Positions 44,926-52,600 of a stretch of DNA of 64,000 nt are shown here, piece after piece (positions within the stretch are counted from its first letter, which is position 1; each line of letters opens with the position of its first letter). Origin of the DNA: CAXWPM01 sp965206125 (GTDB lineage: Bacteria; Acidobacteriota; Terriglobia; 20CM-2-55-15); assembly GCA_965206125.1 (NCBI GenBank), contig CBDBIN010000046.1, forward strand, positions 1,145,444 through 1,209,443, in the 5' to 3' direction. The notes beneath the pieces are model-generated. The model did not search any database. It had not been told where the DNA came from and worked only from the letters and a program-made list of their open reading frames with translations. Made by a program: the position numbers and the translations under genes.

Positions 44926-46341
44926 TTGAAACCCAGCATCGTCATCACCGACCCCGTCCACCAGGTCATGAGCTTCGGCAGCGACCCAGCATTCCGGCGG
45001 GTGTTCCGGGACGTCCTCGATTCACGTACCGTCCAGAGGCTGCGCAGGATCAGCCAACTCGGCCTGGCTGCCAACGTCTTCCCGGGTGCGACTCATTCTC
45101 GCTTCCTTCATGCGCTGGGCACCGCACACCTTGCGGGCCGGGTCCTCCACCGCCTGGAAGAACGCGCCGACGATGACGGCCGCCAGGTTCGCGAGTACCG
45201 CAACGAAGTGATCGTCTCGGCGCTCCTGCATGACGTCGGGCACGGTCCGTTTTCGCATTCGTTCGAACGAGTCATGACGGGCCTGGTCGCTAGACCGGAC
45301 GGACCGCCGGGACCGCAGCATCTTCCCCAAGGCTTTCGTCCGCCGACCCACGAGGACTGGACGTACCGGATGATCGCCAGGGAGGGTTCCGAGCTGGCCC
45401 AGATCCTGGCGTCATGCGAGCTCGACCCGACGCGAGTTGCGGCGCCCTTCGCCGACGATGCGGAGTCCCGTGGCCGGCTCCCGGCATACCTTCGCCAGAT
45501 CGTCTCATCGCAACTCGACGTCGACCGCATGGACTACCTGGTGCGCGACGCCCACTTCGCGGGTGTTTCCGCCGGCCAGATCGACGTCGCCTATCTGATC
45601 AACACCCTGGCTGTGATCGAACACTCCGAGGGCGATCGTACGCTGGGACTCCAATCCAAAGGGGTCAAGGCCTACGAAGGGTACGCCCTGGCGCGCCAAT
45701 TGATGAACCGGAGCCTCTACTACCACAAGGCCGTCAAGGTGTTCGAGTTCATGATGGAGGAGTTCACCCGAAGAACGATCCTGGCGCTCGACACGCTCGA
45801 TGAACCGGTGCGGAGTGCTGTTCCCTGCTACCTTCTGGCGGTCTCCGAGCTGCTGGGCGCTCGGAACGCACCCGGTGGTACTTCCGGGTTCATCGCTTCG
45901 AACATGCGGGCGTACATCGGCATGGACGAACCCTCCATCTGGCACCTGGTGGCTGCGGTCGCGGACTCGGGTGCAACTTCGATCCCGGCCCGGCTTGGGG
46001 AGTTGGCACGGATGCTGGTCTTTCGCCGGCTGTTGCCGGCGTACCGTCTTGCGCCGGACTGCGACGAACCTCTCACCGCAGCACTGACCCGGGAAGGCAT
46101 GGTTTCCGGCGAAGACTTCGCGATTATCGACCTGCGGACGACCCTTTACCGCGAATCCGGAGAGAAAGTGTTTGTCAGCGTTGAACGCGGGCGCATAGAA
46201 GAAGTCGTGGCGCGTTCGGAAATCCTGTCTCTAATGCACGACCGGGAGGAGAAAGAGGCCGTCCTGATCGCCCTCGATCGGAAGAAGGACGACCGGCTGA
46301 GGTCAATTGCCTCAAAGCTAGAAGCGCTGCGAGCGGACTGA
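44926..46341 (+). CDS. HD-domain phosphohydrolase (dNTPase/YwfO-like)
   Basis: The 471-residue protein has an HD domain with 'ATHSRFLHALGTAHLAGRVL', then 'VIVSALLHDVGHGPFSHSFE' (H and HD metal ligands), and 'SQLDVDRMDYLVRDAHFAGV' with the last aspartate. This arrangement is that of the large SAMHD1/YwfO-like deoxynucleotide triphosphohydrolases. Its length and C-terminal part fit that group. It diverges from the DUF4159 gene with 81 bases between the starts. Confidence 0.88.
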   Translation: MKPSIVITDPVHQVMSFGSDPAFRRVFRDVLDSRTVQRLRRISQLGLAANVFPGATHSRFLHALGTAHLAGRVLHRLEERADDDGRQVREYRNEVIVSALLHDVGHGPFSHSFERVMTGLVARPDGPPGPQHLPQGFRPPTHEDWTYRMIAREGSELAQILASCELDPTRVAAPFADDAESRGRLPAYLRQIVSSQLDVDRMDYLVRDAHFAGVSAGQIDVAYLINTLAVIEHSEGDRTLGLQSKGVKAYEGYALARQLMNRSLYYHKAVKVFEFMMEEFTRRTILALDTLDEPVRSAVPCYLLAVSELLGARNAPGGTSGFIASNMRAYIGMDEPSIWHLVAAVADSGATSIPARLGELARMLVFRRLLPAYRLAPDCDEPLTAALTREGMVSGEDFAIIDLRTTLYRESGEKVFVSVERGRIEEVVARSEILSLMHDREEKEAVLIALDRKKDDRLRSIASKLEALRAD

Positions 46342-46376
46342 ACGCATTGCTCTTCGCGGCCGGGGCCAGGCTGCGC

Positions 46377-47750
46377 CTACACGATATCGATCAAGGTGCC
46401 GCACTTCGTGCATTTCGTCCTCGGCACCCGGACGGCCGGGCTCAGGTGAATCACCTTACCGCAAGAACAGCGGAACGAATCCCAGCCCTCACCACGCTTG
46501 TGGTACTCGAGCGTAGAGCCCCTGGCGGCGGACGTCGATTTCGCGACTTGCGGAACGTCATGGCTGCGCCCGCAGCGTGGGCAGTAGATGGCGTCATGCC
46601 TGAAACCGGGCGGGACCTTGATACGCACGCCGCAGAAACACGGAATCAGGAGGAAGTCCGCCCCCCGGTCGAGCAGGTCGGCAACTTCCTGGATGCGCCC
46701 GATCGCATCGGTGGGGGCTTCAGACACCATCGCCGGTTCGCGCAACGGTACAGCCTCGGGCGACCTCCACAGATTTTCTTCGATGCAGCCCTTCCCGGAT
46801 CCAACGGTGTCGCGGTAGGCGCGTTCGTAGTCCTTCCAACCGGCCCCCGCCATCGATCGCAGTATCTCGACACGCTGCTCGGTCGACGGATGCGTGCTGA
46901 ATAGCCGAGACGAAGCGACCGATCGGAGCGGGTTGACGATGTACATGGGCGCCAGAGCCCGCAGGCCCGCGGCGTCCTTCGTCACACCGATGCGGTCCGA
47001 AATCTTGATGAGCGCCGAGGCGAGCCCTTCCGGGTAGCGCGTGAATCGGGCCGCAGACGCGTCGGCCAGGAACTCCCGTTGCCGGGAGCAGGCCAGGTAG
47101 AGCAAACGGGCGAAAATCGGAGCAAGGACGGCGGCCAACAGGGTGATGCCGATGAGGACCATCTGAACCTGGGGCGGCCCCTTCAGCCGGCTGCGGCGCG
47201 TCCCGCCGAACACGATAAACCGGCGAAGGGCGTCCGACAGCAACGTGATCGACCCGAGCATGACGGAAGCAATCGACATGAACCTTATGTCCAGGTTCTT
47301 GATGTGGCCGATCTCGTGCGCCACGACACCCTGTAGTTCGTCGCGGGTCAGGCGTCGTATCAGCCCGTCTGTCACGACGACCCGCGCAGTATCGGGTGAA
47401 CGCCCCGTAGCAAATGCATTCTGCATCAACGTGTCGACGATGTAGACGCGCGGCATCCGACCCAGACCCGAGGCGATCGTCATTTCCTCGATCACGTTCC
47501 ACAACTGGGGCGAGTCTTCCTTACGTATCTCCTTGGCGCCGGCGCTGAACAGGATGAACTGCTCGCCGCCGAGATAGGCGATTCCGAGAAGTATCGACCA
47601 CATCGCCACGGCAAAGGCCACGCCCAACCATGTGCCGTCCGGTCCGAACAACATGCTCCCGAAGAGCGCACCCATCCCGAAGAAGATCGCCCCCATCAGG
47701 GCGATCAGCATACGGGAACGGCGCGTGTTGTTGCGGATCGCTTCCCACAT
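46377..47750 (-). CDS. HtpX-like M48 membrane protease with C-terminal zinc ribbons
   Basis: The protein of about 457 residues has two N-terminal membrane helices, 'GVVAHEIGHIKNLDIRF' (zinc motif HEIGH), two further helices and 'REFLADASAARFTRYPEGLA' with the third ligand. After the protease (about residue 330) come cysteine pairs in 'IPCFCGVRI', 'IYCPRCGRSH', 'FRCSCGKVI' and 'TKCTKCGTLI', two likely zinc ribbons. This fusion is unusual for HtpX. The ATG at 47750 starts at 'MWEAIRNNT'; upstream in-frame sequence comes from the repeat element. The lemA and zinc-finger remnants lie upstream in the same direction. Confidence 0.85.
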   Translation of the reverse strand: MWEAIRNNTRRSRMLIALMGAIFFGMGALFGSMLFGPDGTWLGVAFAVAMWSILLGIAYLGGEQFILFSAGAKEIRKEDSPQLWNVIEEMTIASGLGRMPRVYIVDTLMQNAFATGRSPDTARVVVTDGLIRRLTRDELQGVVAHEIGHIKNLDIRFMSIASVMLGSITLLSDALRRFIVFGGTRRSRLKGPPQVQMVLIGITLLAAVLAPIFARLLYLACSRQREFLADASAARFTRYPEGLASALIKISDRIGVTKDAAGLRALAPMYIVNPLRSVASSRLFSTHPSTEQRVEILRSMAGAGWKDYERAYRDTVGSGKGCIEENLWRSPEAVPLREPAMVSEAPTDAIGRIQEVADLLDRGADFLLIPCFCGVRIKVPPGFRHDAIYCPRCGRSHDVPQVAKSTSAARGSTLEYHKRGEGWDSFRCSCGKVIHLSPAVRVPRTKCTKCGTLIDIV

Positions 47751-47778
47751 CGCTCCAGCCTCAGGCTGCTTGACTCGA

Positions 47779-48131
47779 AGCCCGCATTTCTCACCGGTGG
47801 TCTGCTGCAGCGCCGGATCCATCCGCCATCACTGCGTTGCGCTTGGTCGGGCTCCTCAATTTATTAGCGTCGGGCCCACCGTCCCCGCGCTCGCCAAGCT
47901 ATTCGGAGTGCCCTGACACGAGCGCCAAGCAGGAACGAGGGGAACTCCTAGGCCGGGCCGGTCCCCCCACGCCTCAACGTACTGTCAAGTACACCTCGGT
48001 CGCCCTCCCGGCGCGCGCCCAGCATGGCCCGTCGAGGGCCATGCCAAATGCCCTGTCGGCGTCTGTATCCTACCGGGCCACGAGGTGGCCCGGCGGGCTT
48101 CGCGACGACAACCGGTGAGAAAAGCGGGCTA
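47779..48131. repeat. MITE-like inverted-repeat element, copy B (353 bp)
   Basis: The ends AGCCCGCATTTCTCACCGG (left) and CCGGTGAGAAAAGCGGGCTA (right) are inverted repeats and match copy A at 41286. Compared with copy A it carries a nested ~110-bp repeat (47863-47973) and an extra part with hairpins ATGGCCC/GGGCCAT and CGGGCCAC/GTGGCCCG (about 48023-48090). The right end provides the TAG stop of the lemA remnant. Confidence 0.65.
47863..47973. repeat. ~110-bp dispersed repeat (copy 2), nested in element B
   Basis: The left end ATTAGCGTCGGGCCCACCGT and the right end GGTCCCCCCACG match the copy at 22208-22314. Copy A of the surrounding element lacks this segment, so it was probably inserted into element B. 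Confidence 0.5.
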
Positions 48132-48340
48132 GAACTGAACTTTGGGAACTTCCCGGGATTCCGGATCCTGGATCTCGAAGAACGCCTCCGCCATAAAGCT
48201 GAACATTCCGGCAACGATGTTTGCGGGGAAGCTCTCGACCCGGGTGTTGTACCCCATCACGGAATCGTTGTAATGCTGGCGGGCGAAACCAATGCGATTC
48301 TCGGTGGCGGTGAGCTCCTCCGCCTCCTCTCGGTTCTGCG
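48129..48340 (-). pseudogene. lemA: lemA 3' remnant
   Basis: About 65 codons encode the C-terminal end of LemA: 'ELTATENRIGFARQHYND', 'YNTRVESFPANIVAGMF' and the end 'PESREVPKVQF'. LemA proteins are normally about 180-200 residues with an N-terminal membrane helix; all of that is absent. Upstream, the sequence passes without gap into the end of the zinc-finger gene in another frame, which indicates a deletion at about 48320-48345. The stop codon is the terminal TAG of repeat element B. Confidence 0.8.
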
Positions 48341-48726
48341 ACCTCGTTCCTGTACAGGTCGGAAAAGAATTGCGCTGCGGGGCCGAGCAGGTCCCCGTCA
48401 AAAGCGTGAATCAGGGTGAGCATCTCGCCGCGGTCGAACCAGACACCATGCCCCCATGGGCATCGGTCCAGCGTGAGGACCGGTCCAACGCCGATGGTGA
48501 CCTCCCTCAACCGCCTGGGGCAGCGGGGACAGCGGCGGCGGGTGCGCCGCACCTCGGGGGCGGCGGCGAGGGTTGCGGATACGCGGTCGAGGTTGGCCAG
48601 GTCGAACGCACCCAGCATCTCGACCTCTCCGGTGTCCATCCACGTGCCGCCGCAACGGACGCAACGGTCGACGTCGATACCTTCGAACTCGAAGACGGCC
48701 ATCGGTTCACCGCACACCGGACACAT
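48322..48726 (-). pseudogene. zf-TFIIB-type zinc-finger protein, 3' end lost
   Basis: The frame starts at 48726 with 'MCPVCGEPMAVFEFEGIDVD' and 'RCVRCGGTWMDTGEVEML', a zf-TFIIB ribbon (two CxxC pairs), followed by a second ribbon with 'RRRCPRCPRRLREVTIG' and 'LDRCPWGHGVWFDRGEM'. The family-like part ends around 'PAAQFFSDLYRNEV'. Beyond that the frame runs into lemA sequence in the wrong frame, so the original stop has been lost by deletion. The product may still be made with a foreign tail of up to about 80 residues. Confidence 0.7.
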
Positions 48727-48819
48727 GTGATCACCCCACACTTCGGCAGACTGCGTCAATCTAACCGATTGTCCCATCGGGTACCAGTGTCGTGTAAGCT
48801 CAGTCCTCCGGAGGTTTCG

Positions 48820-48941
48820 ATGAGCACAGAAGAAGAGGCGGCGCCGGCGATCGCTTTCGAAAAAGACGGTCCGATCAAGGTGACGGACCTCGAGCGCTTC
48901 ATCAACTCTCGAGGAGAGTCGATTGCGATGCCACCTCAACC
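48820..48941 (+). pseudogene. 5' end of the CDGSH/ferredoxin/Rieske/ThDP fusion gene
   Basis: A strong ribosome-binding site (CGGAGG at 48809-48814, six bases before ATG) starts a frame reading 'FEKDGPIKVTDLERFINSRG' and then 'ESIAMPPQ', the N-terminal half of a CDGSH iron-sulfur domain. It is cut by the IS30 element after CCACCTCAACC. Deleting 48942-50020 joins it in frame to the continuation that begins at 50021 (reading 'PPQPVEISSSKKAIYLCRCG'). It encodes the first 40 residues of a protein of about 879 residues. Confidence 0.8.
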
Positions 48942-49978
48942 GATCGATGCAACACAAGCGTTGAATCGTTCTGCTGGAGTTTCAAACTCCAGCGTCTTAC
49001 GCGGCCGTTCATTGAGCTCACGTGCCACCTTGTTCAGGTGCGCCTGCGAGTGCACCGATAAGTCGGTTCTCTTTGGGAAGTACTGTCGGAGCAGGCCATT
49101 CGTGTTTTCATTGGAACCACGTTGCCATGGACTCTGCGGATCGCAGAAGTAGACGTCGATGTCGGTCGCCAGGGTAAACCGCCGATGATCTCCCATTTCC
49201 TTGCCGCGATCCCAGGTCAGCGATTTATACAGCTCGGTCGGTAGTTTCTTCGCGTGCTTGATCAGTGCAGGCACGACGGTCTTGGTCTGTTTATCCGACA
49301 CTTTCACCAACATCACGTAACGGGTATGGCGTTCGACCAGGGTCGCAATGTAGGTGTTGTTCGATCCCACTATCAGATCTCCCTCCCAGTGACCGGGAAC
49401 GGCACGATCTTCGACCTCGGCTGGGCGCTCACGAATCGATACGATATCGGCGAGATCCCCTTTCCCGTGACCTTTGTGACTGGAATGTCGGGATCGACGA
49501 ATCGTTCGTCTCGACCTCAGATGTCTAAGTAGTTCTTTCTTAAACACCCCGCGCGCCTGCACGAATAGGCTGCGATAGATCGTCTCGTGGGACACGTGAT
49601 ACGACTCATCCTCTGGATAGGATCGCTTCAGCCAGCCGGCGATCTGTTCGGGCGACCAATTCCGCCGGAGCTTCCTCGCCACCATTCGCCGTAACCGCGG
49701 ATGGCGACCCAACTGACATCGCTTCGGGCGACGGGCCCGGTTCCAAGCCTGTTCATCGGCGACAGACGCCCGGTAGTCATCATAGCCCCCATTGCGCTGG
49801 ATCTCCCGGCTCACCGTCGAGGACGAATGCCTCCGGTATGCGCCAGCTGACAATATACAGACGATGACAGCTTGCCAAACGCTCGCCCGATCTCATGCAG
49901 AGATTCCCCTCGCCGCCACCGATCCCATACCTCCGCCTTCTCCGCCGCCGTGAAACCGAATCGCATCCCTTTCCGCAT
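48936..49978 (-). pseudogene. IS30-family transposase, broken near N-terminus
   Basis: The N-terminal frame starts at 49978 after a GAGGTGGAG site and gives 'MRKGMRFGFTAAEKAEVWDR', ending 'LAHTGGIRPRR' at a stop near 49811. The main part is in another frame: 'STVSREIQRNGGYDDYRA', catalytic segments 'VPGHWEGDLIVGSNN', 'SLTWDRGKEMGDH' and 'SPWQRGSNENTNGLLRQYFP', the DDE core of IS30 transposases. About 30 residues of the helix-turn-helix region between these parts are missing at about 49815-49830, with a frameshift, so the enzyme is probably inactive. Confidence 0.82.
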
Positions 49979-50020
49979 ACACTCCACCTCTTCCTTTTAA
50001 GATAAAGTGTTGCGTCGATC
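48942..50020. mobile_element. IS30-family insertion sequence (1079 bp, decayed)
   Basis: The ends GATCGATGCAACAC (left) and GTGTTGCGTCGATC (right) are inverted repeats with one mismatch. The element contains the transposase remnant on the minus strand. No clear target-site duplication is seen. It interrupts a CDGSH domain of the fusion gene; removing exactly these bases restores the host frame. Confidence 0.8.
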
Positions 50021-52538
50021 CGTTGAGATCAGCAGTTCGAAAAAGGCCATATATCTCTGTCGTTGCGGGGCGTCGAAGAGCAAGCCATTCTGCGATGGCA
50101 CTCATGTCGCCGCCGGCTTCACCGACGAAAAGAACGATGACCGTGTCCCCGATCGGCTCGACCTCTACGACAGGCCGGAGATCCAGATACGTGACAACAG
50201 GGGCGTCTGCTCGCACGCAGCGTATTGCACTTCCGACCTCCCGACGGTCTGGCGGACTGGAGTCGAACCGTGGATCGATCCCAACGGCGCGGAACCGGAC
50301 GAGATTGTTTCTATCATTCGGCGATGCCCGTCGGGCGCATTGAGCTACACCGAGAACGATCGTATTGAGGACGTCTATTCAGACACGCCCGAAATACTGG
50401 TTTCAAGAAACGGCCCGTACCACGTACGCGGCGGTGTTTCGCTGGACGCGGAACAGGGCGACGGCGCCAGCTCCGAGCACTACGCGCTCTGCCGGTGCGG
50501 CGCGTCGACGAATAAACCGTTCTGCGACGGCAACCACTGGTACGCGGCTTTCAAGGACGACGAAGCGCTGACGATATCCAAGGCCAACCGGACCGCCGGC
50601 GAGACGAAACAGGAATGGATCGCGCTCGGCCGGGCCGCAGACATCGAACCGGATCGCGTGCATTCCGGGTCCGTCGGCGAGAAGACTATCGCGCTCGTTC
50701 GGACCGAGGACGGATGGCGTGCGCTCGACGGTAGGTGCCCTCACCAGGGCGGCCCCCTGACGGAAGGAACGCTGTGCGAGGGAAAGATCCGATGCCCCTG
50801 GCATGGGTACGATTTCGACCTCGCTACAGGCAAGGGCGCCGGCAACGATCTGACGGTCGAAACGCTGAACGTGCGGGAGCAGGAGGGATTCGTAGAAGTC
50901 GAAGCACCTCAGGCCAAGCGGTCCGCCTGGACCGTGAGTCACGTGGTAGCGGAAACGATGCTGAACTGGGGCGTCGACACGGTCTTCGGAATGGTCGGCC
51001 ATTCAAACCTCGGACTGGCCGAGGCGTTTCGGGTTCAGGAGGCCCGCGGACGGCTGCGCTACTTCGGCGTGCGTCACGAAAGGGCGGCGGCATTCGCCTG
51101 CTCAGGATACGCCAAGGTAACCGGACGGCCCGCTGCGTGCCTGGCCATCGCCGGTCCCGGAGCGACCAACCTGTTGACCGGACTGTGGGATGCGAAGGTG
51201 GATCGTGCGCCGGTGTTGGCGCTGACCGGCCAGGTGAACACGCAGGTCATGGGGCCGGGAGCGTTCCAGGAGATCGACCTGGCCTCGGCGTTCGCAGCGG
51301 TGACGCGGTTCAGCCAGACGATGCTACCCGAAAGCAATCACGCCGAACTGACTTCCCTGGCGCTCAAGACCGCAACTATCGAACGCGACGTCGGACACCT
51401 GATATTTCCGGACGAAGTCCAGGTACTCGACGCCGGCCGCGAGGGTCCCGGATCCCCCGACGGGCGCGTCGGCCCAACCGCCATCACGCCGCCACAACAG
51501 TCCGTCGACTACGCGATGTACCGGATCTGGCGGGCGAAGCGACCGGTCATCATCGTCGGCTACGGAGCACGGGACGGGATGGAGCAAATTCTCAAGTTGG
51601 CCGACGAACTGGGGAGCCCCGTCATCACAACCTTCAAAGGGAAGGGGCTCGTGGGCGACACGCATCCGCTGGGTGCGGGAGTCCTCGGACGTAGCGGCAC
51701 ACCGGTCGCGAGCTGGTTCATGAACCAGGCAGACCTGCTCATCGTTTTCGGCGCATCGTTCTCGAACCACACCGGCATCGCGACGAACAAGCCCATCGTC
51801 CAGGTGGACTTCGATCGGATGGCCCTGGGCAAGTTTCACGCGGTCGACGAAACGGTATGGGGAGACATCGGAACGACCGCAGCGCTCCTGGCCGAAAGGG
51901 TGGAAACGGGATCCGGCTCTGAGGACCAGCGTTCCGAGCTCGCGGCACGGTGGAAAGCCTGGCGTGAAGAAAAGAGCACACGGGCCGAGCAGGACACCGG
52001 CAACGGGATCAATTCCGCCGTAATTTTCCATCACCTCGGCGAACTCGTCCCCGACGATGCCGTCCTCTCTGTCGACGTCGGCAACAATACCTATTCGTTC
52101 GGCCGTTACTTCGAGTGCAAGCGGCAGTCTGTCCTGATGTCGGGCTACCTGGGTTCGATCGGGTTCGGATTCCCTGCGGCGATGGGGGCCTGGGCAGCCG
52201 TGTCACCCGATCGCAAGGTGGTCTCGGTCAGCGGAGACGGCGGCTTCGGCCAGTACATGGGGGAGTTCCTGACCGCGGTGAAGTACGGCATGAACATTAC
52301 ACACATCCTTCTGAACAATTCGGAACTGGGCAAGATCTCCAAGGAACAGCGCGACGGGGAATGGAAGGTGTGGCAGACCGATCTTCACAACCCAAACTTC
52401 GCGGAGTTCGCGAAGCTGTCCGGTGGTGCCGGGTTCCGCGTCGAGCGCGGCGAAGACCTGCCCGGGGTCTTAAAAGAGGCCCTCGGGACGGACGGTCCGT
52501 CGCTCGTGGAAGTGATGGCCGATCCCATGCTGACTTAA
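50007..52538 (+). CDS. CDGSH - ferredoxin - CDGSH - Rieske - ThDP enzyme fusion (main part)
   Basis: Counting from a GTG inside the IS30 end, 843 codons encode: the rest of a CDGSH domain (C18, C20, C29, H33), a divergent ferredoxin-like Fer4_19 domain (about 48-115; C68, C74, C107), a second full CDGSH domain (about 128-185; C162, C164, C173, H177), a Rieske domain (about 203-300; C244/H246 in 'CPHQG', C263/H266 in 'CPWHG'), and a pyruvate-oxidase/acetolactate-synthase-like thiamine-diphosphate enzyme (about 308-843) with the catalytic Glu in 'GVRHERAAAFACSGYAKVTG' and the ThDP loop 'SGDGGFGQYMGEF...NN'. This suggests an oxo-acid decarboxylating oxidoreductase with its own electron chain; substrate and acceptor are unknown. 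Translation from the GTG lacks a good binding site. Confidence 0.82.
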   Translation: MLRRSVEISSSKKAIYLCRCGASKSKPFCDGTHVAAGFTDEKNDDRVPDRLDLYDRPEIQIRDNRGVCSHAAYCTSDLPTVWRTGVEPWIDPNGAEPDEIVSIIRRCPSGALSYTENDRIEDVYSDTPEILVSRNGPYHVRGGVSLDAEQGDGASSEHYALCRCGASTNKPFCDGNHWYAAFKDDEALTISKANRTAGETKQEWIALGRAADIEPDRVHSGSVGEKTIALVRTEDGWRALDGRCPHQGGPLTEGTLCEGKIRCPWHGYDFDLATGKGAGNDLTVETLNVREQEGFVEVEAPQAKRSAWTVSHVVAETMLNWGVDTVFGMVGHSNLGLAEAFRVQEARGRLRYFGVRHERAAAFACSGYAKVTGRPAACLAIAGPGATNLLTGLWDAKVDRAPVLALTGQVNTQVMGPGAFQEIDLASAFAAVTRFSQTMLPESNHAELTSLALKTATIERDVGHLIFPDEVQVLDAGREGPGSPDGRVGPTAITPPQQSVDYAMYRIWRAKRPVIIVGYGARDGMEQILKLADELGSPVITTFKGKGLVGDTHPLGAGVLGRSGTPVASWFMNQADLLIVFGASFSNHTGIATNKPIVQVDFDRMALGKFHAVDETVWGDIGTTAALLAERVETGSGSEDQRSELAARWKAWREEKSTRAEQDTGNGINSAVIFHHLGELVPDDAVLSVDVGNNTYSFGRYFECKRQSVLMSGYLGSIGFGFPAAMGAWAAVSPDRKVVSVSGDGGFGQYMGEFLTAVKYGMNITHILLNNSELGKISKEQRDGEWKVWQTDLHNPNFAEFAKLSGGAGFRVERGEDLPGVLKEALGTDGPSLVEVMADPMLT

Positions 52539-52540
52539 GG

Positions 52541-52596
52541 CTGTAGGTGCGCTCTATGAGCGCACAAGAATGTGCGGTCACAGACCGCACCTACAG
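52541..52596. repeat. REP/BIME-like double hairpin
   Basis: CTGTAGGTGCG and CGCACCTACAG close a 56-base structure with two inner hairpins (GTGCGCTC/GAGCGCAC and TGTGCGGTC/GACCGCACA). It lies three bases after the stop of the fusion gene and five before the convergent aminotransferase stop, the usual place of REP-type repeats. Confidence 0.75.
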
Positions 52597-52600
52597 AAGA

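Noticed and set aside
48974..48992. CTGGAGTTTCAAACTCCAG palindrome as terminator in IS30
   Set aside because: It lies within the transposase coding sequence for 'LEFETPAER', a conserved family segment, with no T-run.
49254..49532. Plus-strand frames across the IS30 transposase
   Set aside because: They are antisense to the clear DDE transposase and have no family match.
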